A DNA stretch of 64,000 bases from Streptomyces radiopugnans (GCF_900110735.1 NZ_FOET01000008.1:1-64000); one strand, 5' to 3'; counted from the stretch's first letter, positions 31,638-40,402 are shown. Numbers and translations are program-made. The notes: generated by a model from the sequence alone, not told the origin.

Positions 31638-32052
31638 GGGCCTCCCCGGCCCGCGCTCCGGCCCGGGCCGCGGGGCCGGGTGCCCGGAGCACACCGCGCA
31701 CCCGTCTCCACCTCCGCCTCCGCCTTCGAAGCGGCATCTCCTAAACCTTCTGTGGCGCACTTCACAAGGCGCGACACGGAAACGGCCTGCGTTTCACAGC
31801 CCGAAGGCCGTGCCATCCCTTACGCCGGGGAAGGGTTCCGCCGCTCCGGAAAGACCCCGGGGCACGGCGGGGAGCGGCCGGGAGCGATGCCGCGCATCCG
31901 CCCCGTCCGGGGCCGGTGCCGGCCCCGGCTCCCCGGACCCCGCCCCGACGCCATCGGCCCGCGCCCCCTCGGACGCGCGGCCCGCGGCCACCGCGGCCCT
32001 CCTCGCCCCGGCGGCACGAGCCGGCACCGGCCCGGCGCCGGACCCGCCGCGG
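31638..32052. other. 415-nt region with no convincing gene
   Basis: No frame here has family motifs or consistent codon use; open frames are Arg/Pro/Ala filler. The AT-richer part at 31738-31810 looks regulatory. It contains TGTG-N8-CACA at 31751-31766, similar in form to a Crp operator. GC-rich imperfect hairpins lie near 31655-31680. Confidence 0.5.
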
Positions 32053-32646
32053 TCAGAGCCTGCGCAGCGCCTCGTCGGCCGCCGCGCGCAACTCCTCGCG
32101 CTCCCGGGCGGCCAGCAGCACCAGCCTGGCCCGCGGGTCGCCCAGCGCTCCGAGCCCCTCCACGCAGGCGCGGGCCACCTGCCAGTGGTGGACGGGGCCG
32201 GCCAGCAGCCGGTCCAGGACGCGGATCAGGGTCGGCGCGGACTGCGGCGCGCGCAGGGCGGCCAGCAGCCGTACGGGGTGCAACGCGTAGGAGGTGCGCA
32301 GCTCGTTGGTCGCCAGCGCCGCCGCGGCGCGGGCGGTACGCGGGTCGCCCAGGCGCAGCAGGGCGCGGGCCGCGGCGGCGCAGCGGGCCGGGTCGCGGTG
32401 GTTGAGCAGGAACACCAGCGTCTCGAAGGCCCGGGAGTCCCCGGCCCGGCCCAGGGTGCAGGCGGCCAGCTCCCGGGCCCACAAGGGGCGGGCGGGGGCG
32501 GTGAGTTCGGCTGCCAGCGCGTCACGGGCGGCGGCCGTGTCCCGCCGGGCCAGGGCGAGCAGCCGCCCGTACTCCTCCGGATCCGCCTCGGCCCGCAGCC
32601 GATCCACCATTTCGCGGTCCACCGTGCCCGCCCTGCCCACCGGCAC
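32053..32646 (-). CDS. HEAT-repeat protein
   Basis: About 197 residues from a GTG at 32646 (or 195 from the GTG at 32640); GGAGGTGA lies at 32655-32648, and the upstream ATGs at 32673 and 32700 are less well placed. The protein is a string of short helical HEAT/PBS-like repeats: LAACTLGRAGDSRAFETLVFLL, ARALLRLGDPRTARAAAALA, RLLAALRAPQSAPTLIRVL, VEGLGALGDPRARLVLL. Such scaffolds bind proteins; no catalytic residues are seen. It diverges from the dehydrogenase gene. Partner unknown. Confidence 0.75.
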   Translation of the reverse strand: MPVGRAGTVDREMVDRLRAEADPEEYGRLLALARRDTAAARDALAAELTAPARPLWARELAACTLGRAGDSRAFETLVFLLNHRDPARCAAAARALLRLGDPRTARAAAALATNELRTSYALHPVRLLAALRAPQSAPTLIRVLDRLLAGPVHHWQVARACVEGLGALGDPRARLVLLAAREREELRAAADEALRRL

Positions 32647-32961
32647 GTCACCTCCCTGTGGTATGTGCCACATTCCTGGAAGCGGTCTACCCTCTGGCAT
32701 TCGGGTTACCCGCAGGTTAGCCTGCTCATCGGAGCGGTACCCCCGCTCAGTCGGACGGCCTGGTGACGCAGCCGTCCGGTGTGCAGTCGGTTCAGCACGC
32801 GTATACGCAGGTCGAGCACGGCCCCGGGACAGGGCCGCTCTCGCTCGTTCCACGCCTGTGTACGACGCGGGCCCGGCGCTCTCGCGCGCCCTCGCCCGCC
32901 CCTCTCCCCTCCTTCTCCCTCTCAGTCGTCACCGTCTCTTCCTCTTCTCTGGAGTCCCGTG
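32647..32961. other. Divergent regulatory region upstream of the double dehydrogenase
   Basis: No gene. It holds a 10-bp palindrome GCGTATACGC at 32799-32808 that could be an operator or include a -10, a GC-rich imperfect inverted repeat near 32840-32860, and a 60-nt pyrimidine tract (32891-32950, seven purines) ending at the ribosome binding site of the next gene. Confidence 0.5.
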
Positions 32962-34746
32962 ATGGACCGTCCCACCCTCACCACTGTCGCCGTGGTCGGC
33001 CTCGGCACCATGGGCACCGGCATCGCCGAGGTCCTGGCCCGCGCCGGCCGCGAGGTCATCGGCATCGACACCGACGAGAACGCCGCCCGCCGGGCAGTCG
33101 CCGCGCTGGAGGCGTCCACCGCCCGCGCCGTGGAGCGCGAGCGGATCACCGAGCAGGAGCGGCGCGACGCCCTCGCCCGCTTCCGCACCTTCTGCGACCT
33201 CCAGGCCGCGGCCGAGGCCGATCTGGTCATCGAGGTGGTGCCGGAGGACTACGGGCTCAAGCAGCGCGTCATCAACGACCTGGACGGCATCGTCAAGCCG
33301 GCGGCCGTCATCGCCACCGGCACCAACGCCCTGTCGGTCACCCGGCTCGCGGCCGACTCCGCACACCCCGAGCGCGTGCTGGGGATGCACTTCTTCAACC
33401 CCGCGCCCGCGATGAAGCTGGTGGAGATCGTCTCCTGCGTGCTCACCTCCCCCGAGGCGGTCGCCGCGGTCACCGATCTCGCCGTCGACCTGGGCAAGGA
33501 GCCGATCCCGGTCGGCGACCGGCCCGGCTTCGTCGCCGACGGGCTGCTGTTCGGCTACCTCAACCAGGCCGCGGCGATGTACGAGTCGAAGTACGCCACC
33601 CGCGAGGACATCGACGCCGCGATGCGACTGGGCTGCGGTCTGCCGATGGGCCCGCTGGCCCTGCTGGACCTGATCGGCATCGACACCGCCCGCACCGTGC
33701 TGGAGGCGATGTACGCCGAGTCCCGCGACCGGCTGCACGCCCCCGCCCCGATCCTGGGCCAGCTCAGCGCCGCCGGTCTGACGGGCCGCAAGGCCGGGCG
33801 CGGCTTCTACACCTACGAGGCGCCGGGTTCGGCGACGGTGGTGCCGGACGCGCTCACCCCGCGCGAGGGCGAACTGCGGGGCACCCCGCGCCAGGTGCGC
33901 TCCGTCGGCGTGGCGGGCTCGGGGACCATGGCCAGCGGCATCGCCGAGGTGTTCGCCAAGGCCGGCTACGACGTGGTGCTGGTCGCGCGCAGCGACGAGA
34001 AGGCCGGGACGGCCAGGGACCGGATCGCCTCCTCGCTGGAGCGGTCGGTGAAGAAGGGCCGGATGAGCGCCGAGGCCCGCGACGAGACGCTCGCCAGGAT
34101 CACCCCGGCCGGCTCGCTGTCCGCGCTGGCGGAGGTGGACCTGGCGGTCGAGGCGGTGGCCGAGGACCTGGAGGTCAAGAAGGGCCTGTTCGCGACGTTG
34201 GACGAGGTGTGCAAGCCGGGCGCGGTGCTGGCCACCACCACCTCCTCGCTGCCGGTGGTCGCCTGCGCCCGCGCGACCTCGCGCCCGCAGGACGTGATCG
34301 GCATGCACTTCTTCAACCCCGCGCCCGCGATGAAGCTGGTGGAGGTGGTGAGCACCGTCCTGACCGGCGACGACGTCCACGCCACCGTGCGCGAGGTGTG
34401 CGCGAGGATCCGCAAGCACCCGGTGGACTGCGGCGACCGCGCGGGCTTCATCGTCAACGCGCTGCTGTTCCCGTACCTGAACAACGCGATCAAGATGGTG
34501 CAGGAGCACTACGCCGACATGGACGCCGTCGACGCGGCCATGAAGCTCGGCGGCGGCTACCCGATGGGCCCGTTCGAGCTGCTGGACGTGGTCGGCCTGG
34601 ACGTCTCCCTGGCGATCGAGAAGGTGCTGCACGAGGAGTTCCGCGAGCCGGGCCTGGCCCCGGCTCCGCTGCTGGAGCACCTGGTCGCGGCGGGTTGCCT
34701 GGGCCGCAAGAGCGGACGCGGCTTCCGCGAGTACGCGAGGCGGTGA
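32962..34746 (+). CDS. 3-hydroxyacyl-CoA dehydrogenase, two fused copies
   Basis: 594 residues, ATG with GGAG 7 nt upstream. Two complete 3-hydroxybutyryl-CoA dehydrogenase units in tandem: unit 1 about 1-285 (VAVVGLGTMGTGIAEVLARAG; MHFFNPAPAMKLVE; GLPMGPLALLDLIG) and unit 2 about 308-594 (VGVAGSGTMASGIAEVFAKAG; the same MHFFNPAPAMKLVE; GYPMGPFELLDVVG). Each has the NAD-binding G-x-G-x2-G and the catalytic His. It probably interconverts acetoacetyl-CoA and (S)-3-hydroxybutyryl-CoA, feeding crotonyl-CoA to the pathway downstream. Bacterial homologues often have one unit; the duplication contains a stretch of identical DNA. Confidence 0.9.
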   Translation: MDRPTLTTVAVVGLGTMGTGIAEVLARAGREVIGIDTDENAARRAVAALEASTARAVERERITEQERRDALARFRTFCDLQAAAEADLVIEVVPEDYGLKQRVINDLDGIVKPAAVIATGTNALSVTRLAADSAHPERVLGMHFFNPAPAMKLVEIVSCVLTSPEAVAAVTDLAVDLGKEPIPVGDRPGFVADGLLFGYLNQAAAMYESKYATREDIDAAMRLGCGLPMGPLALLDLIGIDTARTVLEAMYAESRDRLHAPAPILGQLSAAGLTGRKAGRGFYTYEAPGSATVVPDALTPREGELRGTPRQVRSVGVAGSGTMASGIAEVFAKAGYDVVLVARSDEKAGTARDRIASSLERSVKKGRMSAEARDETLARITPAGSLSALAEVDLAVEAVAEDLEVKKGLFATLDEVCKPGAVLATTTSSLPVVACARATSRPQDVIGMHFFNPAPAMKLVEVVSTVLTGDDVHATVREVCARIRKHPVDCGDRAGFIVNALLFPYLNNAIKMVQEHYADMDAVDAAMKLGGGYPMGPFELLDVVGLDVSLAIEKVLHEEFREPGLAPAPLLEHLVAAGCLGRKSGRGFREYARR

Positions 34747-34840
34747 GCCCGGCGAACCCGGCGTTCCCGCCCCGGGCGGACTCCGGGTGGGGTGGGCTGC
34801 TGGACCCCGGCGGCCCACCCGCCGGCGGCGGTGTGCCGTG

Positions 34841-34853
34841 TAACGTTCCACAC
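34841..34853 (+). promoter_or_regulatory. Leaderless-type -10 of the TetR gene within a partial palindrome
   Basis: TAACGT (34841-34846), 7 nt, ATG at 34854. The surrounding GTGTAACGTTCCACAC (34839-34854 region) is partly self-complementary around AACGTT and could be an autoregulatory operator. Confidence 0.45.
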
Positions 34854-35663
34854 ATGTCGCAGTCCGTACGGTCCGCCCGCCCCAACGTGCCCAGCCAGCG
34901 CCTGAAGATGCGCCGTGAGCTGGCCGCCGCCGCGATGGAGCTCTTCGCCACGAAGGGCTACGAGGAGACGACGGTCGACGAGATCGCGGCCGCGGCCGGG
35001 GTGGCCCGGCGCACCTTCTTCCGGCACTTCCGCTCCAAGGAAGAGGCGATCTTCCCGGATCACGACGACACCCTGGAGCGCGCCAAGGCGGTGCTGGACG
35101 CGGCGCCCGCGCACGAGAACCCGCTGGACACCGTGTGCCGTGGCATCAAGGAGGTCATGAGGATGTACGCGGCCTCCCCGGCGGTGTCGGTGGAGCGCTA
35201 CCGGCTCACGCGTGAGGTGCCCACGCTGCGGGAGCGGGAGATCGCGTCCGTGGCCCGCTACGAGCGGCTGTTCACCCGGTATCTGCTGGGCCACTTCGAC
35301 GAGTCCGCCGTGGCCCACCGGGACGGCGACGAGGACGGCCTCGACGAGCCGCTGCTGGCCGAGGTCGCGGCGTCGGCGGTGGTCACCGCGCACAACCACG
35401 TGCTGCGGCGCTGGCTGCGCGCGGGCGGCCAGGGCGATGTGGAGGCCCAGCTGGACCGGGCCTTCGCCACCGTGCGGCGGACCTTCGGTACCGGCTTCGT
35501 CGCCAGCCGGGCGGCGGCCGACCGGCCGGCCGCGGCCGCCGGGGCGAGCGGAGCCAACGGTGCGGCCGGCCGGGAGGGCGGGGTGCTGGTGACGGTGGCG
35601 CGCACCGACGCCCCGCTGGACCAGGTGATGCGCACGATCGAGGAGGCCCTGCGGCAGGGCTGA
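34854..35663 (+). CDS. TetR-family regulator of the ethylmalonyl-CoA region
   Basis: 269 residues. The DNA-binding domain is at about 17-65: LAAAAMELFATKGYEETTVDEIAAAAGVARRTFFRHFRSKEEAIF. The ligand-binding part is helical, and a Gly/Ala linker near 225-245 precedes a short C-terminal segment (VTVARTDAPLDQVMRTIEEAL). It sits between the double dehydrogenase and ccr, so it is the obvious candidate controller of these genes, perhaps sensing a CoA thioester. It is leaderless by sequence and is closed by its own strong terminator, so it is transcribed separately from ccr. Confidence 0.9.
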   Translation: MSQSVRSARPNVPSQRLKMRRELAAAAMELFATKGYEETTVDEIAAAAGVARRTFFRHFRSKEEAIFPDHDDTLERAKAVLDAAPAHENPLDTVCRGIKEVMRMYAASPAVSVERYRLTREVPTLREREIASVARYERLFTRYLLGHFDESAVAHRDGDEDGLDEPLLAEVAASAVVTAHNHVLRRWLRAGGQGDVEAQLDRAFATVRRTFGTGFVASRAAADRPAAAAGASGANGAAGREGGVLVTVARTDAPLDQVMRTIEEALRQG

Positions 35664-35716
35664 GCACCGCGGCGGGCACCTGGGGAACGAACCGGGAACC
35701 GCGCAACCGCACAGAG

Positions 35717-35753
35717 GGAAACGGCCGCCTCCTTCCGGGAGGCGGCCGTTTCC
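35717..35753 (+). terminator. Strong terminator after the TetR gene
   Basis: A 16-bp perfect stem (35717-35732 with 35738-35753) with a 5-nt loop, 54 nt past the stop. Confidence 0.88.
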
Positions 35754-35804
35754 GTGCGCACCCCGCTCATGCGTGCACACCTGGTGACAACTGAGAGAAA
35801 TTCT

Positions 35805-35841
35805 TGGCACGCAGTGTCTTGTGCACTGGCACGCAGTGCCA
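35805..35841 (+). promoter_or_regulatory. Duplicated operator candidate on the ccr promoter
   Basis: Two copies of TGGCACGCAGTG lie 22 bp apart, that is two helical turns (35805-35819 and 35827-35841). The second is a perfect palindrome, TGGCAC-GCA-GTGCCA; the first has a degenerate right arm. Copy two falls in the promoter spacer and copy one overlaps the -35, the arrangement expected for a repressor. Confidence 0.65.
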
Positions 35842-35847
35842 TAACGT
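35819..35847 (+). promoter_or_regulatory. Promoter candidate of the ccr operon
   Basis: TTGTGC (35819-35824), 17 nt, TAACGT (35842-35847): a vegetative-type promoter with ideal spacing. Confidence 0.55.
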
Positions 35848-36035
35848 GAGCGGTGTCCGGGCACTGTCCCCGCGGTCACTGCCGTGCGTCCGGACGCCTG
35901 CGTCACAGGCACCTTCAGCGCTACCGCGCCGAGCCGCAGCACCACCGCCGAACCGACGGCACCAGCAGCTCACACAAGACCGAAGAAGACCCCAGCGACC
36001 CCTCAAGCGTCCCCGAACGCTCGCCGGAGGCCACA
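35848..36035 (+). other. Long 5' leader of the ccr operon
   Basis: If transcription starts near 35854, about 180 nt precede the GTG at 36036. The leader is unusually rich in A and C (35935-36005) and poor in hairpins. A frame in phase with ccr is open through it but looks non-coding. The 35664-36035 gap has no gene. Confidence 0.5.
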
Positions 36036-37373
36036 GTGAAGGAAATCCTGGACGCGATCCTCGCGTCGGACAGCAAGCCCGCCGACTTCGCCAACCTGGC
36101 GCTGCCCGAGTCCTACCGCGCGGTGACCGTGCACAAGGACGAGGCCGACATGTTCGAGGGCCTGCCCACCCGGGAGAAGGACCCGCGCAAGTCCCTGCAC
36201 CTGGACGAGGTGCCCCTGCCGGAGCTGGGCCCCGGCGAAGCCCTGGTGGCGGTCATGGCCTCCTCGGTGAACTACAACTCGGTGTGGACCTCGATCTTCG
36301 AGCCGGTGTCGACCTTCGGCTTCCTGGAGCGCTACGGGCGCACCTCGGAGCTGGCCAAGCGCCACGACCTGCCGTACCACATCATCGGCTCCGACCTGGC
36401 GGGCGTGGTGCTGCGCACCGGCCCCGGCGTCAACGCCTGGCAGCCCGGCGACGAGGTCGTCGCCCACTGCCTGTCGGTGGAGCTGGAGAACGCCGACGGC
36501 CACAACGACACCATGCTCGACCCCGAGCAGCGCATCTGGGGCTTCGAGACCAACTTCGGCGGCCTGGCCGAGATCGCGCTGGTGAAGTCCAACCAGCTCA
36601 TGCCCAAGCCCGCCCACCTGTCCTGGGAGGAGGCCGCCGCGCCGGGCCTGGTGAACTCCACCGCCTACCGGCAGCTGGTCTCCCGCAACGGCGCCGGCAT
36701 GAAGCAGGGCGACAACGTGCTGATCTGGGGCGCCTCAGGCGGCCTGGGCTCCTACGCCACCCAGATGGCCCTGGCCGGCGGCGCCAACCCCATCTGCGTG
36801 GTCTCCTCCCCGCAGAAGGCCGACATCTGCCGCTCCATGGGCGCCGAGGCGATCATCGACCGCAACGCCGAGGGCTACCGGTTCTGGAAGGACGAGAACA
36901 CCCAGGACCCCAAGGAGTGGAAGCGCTTCGGCAAGCGCATCCGCGAGCTGACCGGCGGCGAGGACGTGGACATCGTCTTCGAGCACCCCGGGCGCGAGAC
37001 CTTCGGCGCGTCCGTCTACGTCACCCGCAAGGGCGGCACCATCACCACCTGCGCCTCCACCTCCGGCTACATGCACAGCTACGACAACCGCTACCTGTGG
37101 ATGAGCCTCAAGCGCATCATCGGCTCCCACTTCGCCAACTACCGCGAGGCGTGGGAGGCCAACCGCCTGATCGCCAAGGGGAAGATCCACCCCACGCTGT
37201 CGAAGACGTACTCCCTGGAGGAGACCGGCCAGGCCGCCCACGACGTGCACCGCAACGCCCACCAGGGCAAGGTCGGCGTGCTGTGCCTGGCCCCGCGCGA
37301 GGGCATGGGCGTGCGCGACGCGGAGATGCGGGCCAAGCACATCGACGCCATCAACCGCTTCCGGAACGTGTAG
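36036..37373 (+). CDS. ccr: Crotonyl-CoA carboxylase/reductase
   Basis: 445 residues from a GTG with GGAGG 5 nt upstream, the usual length of Streptomyces Ccr. It carboxylates and reduces crotonyl-CoA to (2S)-ethylmalonyl-CoA with NADPH and CO2. MDR fold: HIIGSDLAGVVLRTGPGV, NFGGLAEIALVK, and the NADPH site LIWGASGGLGSYATQMALAGG, then HPGRETFGASVYVTRKGGTITTCAST and the KRIIGSHFANYREAWEANRL segment near the active site. The first gene of the ethylmalonyl-CoA operon; its product also serves as polyketide extender unit. The mutase gene follows after 11 nt. Confidence 0.96.
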   Translation: MKEILDAILASDSKPADFANLALPESYRAVTVHKDEADMFEGLPTREKDPRKSLHLDEVPLPELGPGEALVAVMASSVNYNSVWTSIFEPVSTFGFLERYGRTSELAKRHDLPYHIIGSDLAGVVLRTGPGVNAWQPGDEVVAHCLSVELENADGHNDTMLDPEQRIWGFETNFGGLAEIALVKSNQLMPKPAHLSWEEAAAPGLVNSTAYRQLVSRNGAGMKQGDNVLIWGASGGLGSYATQMALAGGANPICVVSSPQKADICRSMGAEAIIDRNAEGYRFWKDENTQDPKEWKRFGKRIRELTGGEDVDIVFEHPGRETFGASVYVTRKGGTITTCASTSGYMHSYDNRYLWMSLKRIIGSHFANYREAWEANRLIAKGKIHPTLSKTYSLEETGQAAHDVHRNAHQGKVGVLCLAPREGMGVRDAEMRAKHIDAINRFRNV

Positions 37374-37384
37374 AGGGCACCCCC

Positions 37385-39397
37385 ATGGCTGAGCGCCAGA
37401 AAGACCGTCCGTGGCTGATGCGGACGTACGCCGGGCACTCCACGGCCGAGGCGTCCAACGAGCTGTACCGGCGCAACCTCGCCAAGGGGCAGACCGGCCT
37501 GTCGGTCGCCTTCGACCTGCCCACCCAGACCGGCTACGACCCCGACCACGTCCTCGCCCGCGGCGAGGTCGGCCGGGTCGGGGTCCCGGTCTGCCACCTC
37601 GGTGACATGCGCCGGCTGTTCCAGGACATCCCCCTGGAGCGGATGAACACCTCGATGACCATCAACGCCACCGCCATGTGGCTGCTGGCGCTGTACCAGG
37701 TGGTCGCCGAGGAGCAGGGCGCGGACATCTCCGGGCTGTCGGGCACGACGCAGAACGACATCGTCAAGGAGTACCTCTCGCGCGGGACGCACGTCTTCCC
37801 GCCGGGCCCCTCCCTGCGTCTGACCACCGACACGATCGCCTACACCGTGGCGCACATGCCCAAGTGGAACCCGATCAACATCTGCAGCTACCACCTGCAG
37901 GAGGCCGGGGCCACACCGGTGCAGGAGATCGCCTACGCGATGTCCACCGCCATCGCGGTGCTGGACGCGGTGCGCGACTCCGGGCAGGTTCCCGCCGAGC
38001 GGATGGGCGACGTCGTCGGGCGCATCTCCTTCTTCGTCAACGCGGGCGTCCGCTTCGTCGAGGAGATGTGCAAGATGCGGGCCTTCACCCGCATCTGGGA
38101 CCGGATCACCCGCGAGCGGTACGGGATCGAGGACCCCAGGCACCGCCGCTTCCGCTACGGCGTCCAGGTCAACTCCCTGGGGCTGACCGAGGCGCAGCCG
38201 GAGAACAACGTCCAGCGCATCGTGCTGGAGATGCTGGCGGTCACCCTCTCCAAGGACGCCCGCGCCCGCGCCGTGCAGCTGCCCGCCTGGAACGAGGCGC
38301 TCGGCCTGCCCAGGCCCTGGGACCAGCAGTGGTCGCTGCGCATCCAGCAGGTCCTCGCCCACGAGAGCGACCTGCTGGAGTACGACGACCTGTTCGCCGG
38401 GTCGCACGTGGTCGAGGCCAGGACCGCCGAACTGGCCGAGGGCGCCCTCGCCGAGATCGAGCGCATCCAGGAGATGGGCGGCGCGATGGCGGCGGTGGAG
38501 TCCGGCTACCTCAAGGCGCAGCTGGTCGCCTCGCACGCCGAGCGCCGGGCCCGCATCGAGTCCGGCGAGGAGAAGATCGTCGGGGTCAACTGCTTCGAGT
38601 CCACCGAGCCCAACCCGCTCACCGCCGACCTGGACACGGCCATCATGACCGTGGACCCGGCGGTGGAGCGCAGCGTCGTCACCGCCCTCCAGCGGTGGCG
38701 CGACGAGCGGGACGAGGCCCGCGCCCACCGGGCGCTCGCCGAGCTGAAGCGGGCCGCGGCGGGCAGGGACAACCTGATGCCGGCCACCCTCGAGTGCGCC
38801 CGGGCCGGGGTGACCACCGGTGAGTGGGCCTGGGCCCTGCGCGACGTCTTCGGCGAGTACCGGGCCCCCACCGGCGTGAGCTCCGCGCCGGTGGCGGCCC
38901 CCGCCGAGGAGGGCTCGCGGCTGGCCGAGGTGCGCCGGAAGGTGGAGGCCACCGCCTCCGAGCTGGGCTGCGGCAAGCTGCGCCTGCTGGTGGGCAAGCC
39001 CGGTCTGGACGGGCACAGCAACGGGGCCGAGCAGATCGCCGTACGGGCCCGCGACGCGGGCTTCGAGGTGGTCTACCAGGGCATCCGGCTGACCCCCGAG
39101 CAGATCGTCTCGGCGGCCGTCGCCGAGGACGTGCACTGCGTGGGGCTGTCGATCCTCTCCGGCTCGCACGCCGAGCTGGTGCCCGACGTGCTGGACCGGC
39201 TGCACCGGGCCGGCGTCGACGACGTTCCGGTCATCGTCGGCGGCATCATCCCGCGCGCGGACGCCGACGCACTGCGCGCCGCCGGGGTGGCGGCGGTCTT
39301 CACCCCGAAGGACTTCGGCATCACGGAGATCATCGGCCGTATCGTCGACGAGATCCGCACCGCGAACAAGCTCGACCCCCTGGAGGTCCCCGCATGA
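37385..39397 (+). CDS. ecm: Ethylmalonyl-CoA mutase (B12-dependent)
   Basis: 670 residues. It rearranges (2R)-ethylmalonyl-CoA to methylsuccinyl-CoA. The N-terminal substrate barrel (about 1-520) has GLSVAFDLPTQTGYDPDH, NTSMTINATAMWLLALY and GTTQNDIVKEYLSRG. The C-terminal cobalamin domain (about 540-670) has the base-off motif LDGHSNG (D-x-H-x2-G), GLSILSGSH and IVGGIIP. It is closer to MeaA-type ecm than to methylmalonyl-CoA mutase, judged by the HVFPPGPSLRLTTD region and the pathway context. Starts 11 nt after ccr and overlaps the lyase gene by 4 bp, so the three are cotranscribed. Confidence 0.95.
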   Translation: MAERQKDRPWLMRTYAGHSTAEASNELYRRNLAKGQTGLSVAFDLPTQTGYDPDHVLARGEVGRVGVPVCHLGDMRRLFQDIPLERMNTSMTINATAMWLLALYQVVAEEQGADISGLSGTTQNDIVKEYLSRGTHVFPPGPSLRLTTDTIAYTVAHMPKWNPINICSYHLQEAGATPVQEIAYAMSTAIAVLDAVRDSGQVPAERMGDVVGRISFFVNAGVRFVEEMCKMRAFTRIWDRITRERYGIEDPRHRRFRYGVQVNSLGLTEAQPENNVQRIVLEMLAVTLSKDARARAVQLPAWNEALGLPRPWDQQWSLRIQQVLAHESDLLEYDDLFAGSHVVEARTAELAEGALAEIERIQEMGGAMAAVESGYLKAQLVASHAERRARIESGEEKIVGVNCFESTEPNPLTADLDTAIMTVDPAVERSVVTALQRWRDERDEARAHRALAELKRAAAGRDNLMPATLECARAGVTTGEWAWALRDVFGEYRAPTGVSSAPVAAPAEEGSRLAEVRRKVEATASELGCGKLRLLVGKPGLDGHSNGAEQIAVRARDAGFEVVYQGIRLTPEQIVSAAVAEDVHCVGLSILSGSHAELVPDVLDRLHRAGVDDVPVIVGGIIPRADADALRAAGVAAVFTPKDFGITEIIGRIVDEIRTANKLDPLEVPA

Positions 39398-40359
39398 CCA
39401 CGCCCGTCAACCGGCTGCGTCCCCGCCGCTCCTGCCTCGCGGTGCCGGGCAGCAACCCCCGCTTCCTGGAGAAGGCCCAGGGGCTGGCCGCCGACCAGGT
39501 CTTCCTGGACCTGGAGGACGCCTGCGCCCCGCTGGCCAAGCCCGAGGCCCGGCACACCATCGTGAAGTTCCTCAACGAGGGCGACTGGACGGGCAAGACC
39601 CGGGTGGTGCGCGTCAACGACTGGACCACCCACTGGACGTACCGCGACGTGATCACGGTCGTCGAGGGCGCGGGCCAGAACCTGGACTGCATCATGCTGC
39701 CGAAGGTGCAGGACGCCGCCCAGGTCAGGGCGCTGGACATGCTGCTGACGCAGATCGAGACCACCATGGGCTTCGAGGTCGGCCGCATCGGCATCGAGGC
39801 GCAGATCGAGAACGCCAAGGGCCTGGTGAACGTCGACGAGATCGCCGCCGCCTCGCCCCGGCTGGAGACCATCATCTTCGGCCCGGCCGACTTCATGGCC
39901 TCCATCAACATGAAGTCCCTGGTCGTGGGCGAGCAGCCGCCCGGCTACCCGGCCGACGCCTACCACTACATCCTGATGCGGATCCTGATGGCCGCTCGCA
40001 CCCACAACCTGCAGGCCATCGACGGCCCCTACCTGCAGATCAAGAACGTGGACGGCTTCCGGGCCGTCGCCGAGCGCGCCGCCGCCCTCGGCTTCGACGG
40101 CAAGTGGGTGCTGCACCCCGGCCAGGTCGAGGCGGCCAACGAGGTCTTCTCCCCCTCCCAGGAGGACTACGACCACGCGGAGCTGATCCTGGACGCCTAC
40201 GAGTACTTCACCTCCGAGGCGGGCGGCAAGAAGGGCTCGGCGATGCTCGGCGACGAGATGATCGACGAGGCCAGCCGCAAGATGGCCCTGGTCATCGCGG
40301 GCAAGGGCCGGGCCGCCGGCATGGAGCGGACCTCGAAGTTCGAGCCGCCGGCCGCCTGA
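39394..40359 (+). CDS. mcl: Methylmalyl-CoA/malyl-CoA lyase (CitE-like)
   Basis: 321 residues; its ATG overlaps the mutase stop (ATGA). HpcH/HpaI aldolase-citrate lyase family: LAVPGSNPRFLEKA, the metal-binding FLDLEDACAP, IMLPKVQDAAQVRALD, GRIGIEAQIENAKGL (Glu ligand), IIFGPADFMASI (Asp ligand) and LGFDGKWVLHPGQV. In the pathway it splits beta-methylmalyl-CoA into glyoxylate and propionyl-CoA, and may also act on malyl-CoA. A separate thioesterase homologue is not visible here. Confidence 0.92.
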   Translation: MTTPVNRLRPRRSCLAVPGSNPRFLEKAQGLAADQVFLDLEDACAPLAKPEARHTIVKFLNEGDWTGKTRVVRVNDWTTHWTYRDVITVVEGAGQNLDCIMLPKVQDAAQVRALDMLLTQIETTMGFEVGRIGIEAQIENAKGLVNVDEIAAASPRLETIIFGPADFMASINMKSLVVGEQPPGYPADAYHYILMRILMAARTHNLQAIDGPYLQIKNVDGFRAVAERAAALGFDGKWVLHPGQVEAANEVFSPSQEDYDHAELILDAYEYFTSEAGGKKGSAMLGDEMIDEASRKMALVIAGKGRAAGMERTSKFEPPAA

Positions 40360-40402
40360 GTCCCACCACCGCGGGCCGCTCCGGCTCCCCGCCCCTCCTT
40401 CG

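Noticed and set aside
31794..32027. 77-codon frame in the 31.6-32.0 kb gap
   Set aside because: Composition is Ala/Gly/Arg filler without start signals or conserved features.
32700..32730. Iron-box-like AGGTTAGCCT element (DmdR1)
   Set aside because: Only half of the 19-bp consensus matches and no iron genes are adjacent.
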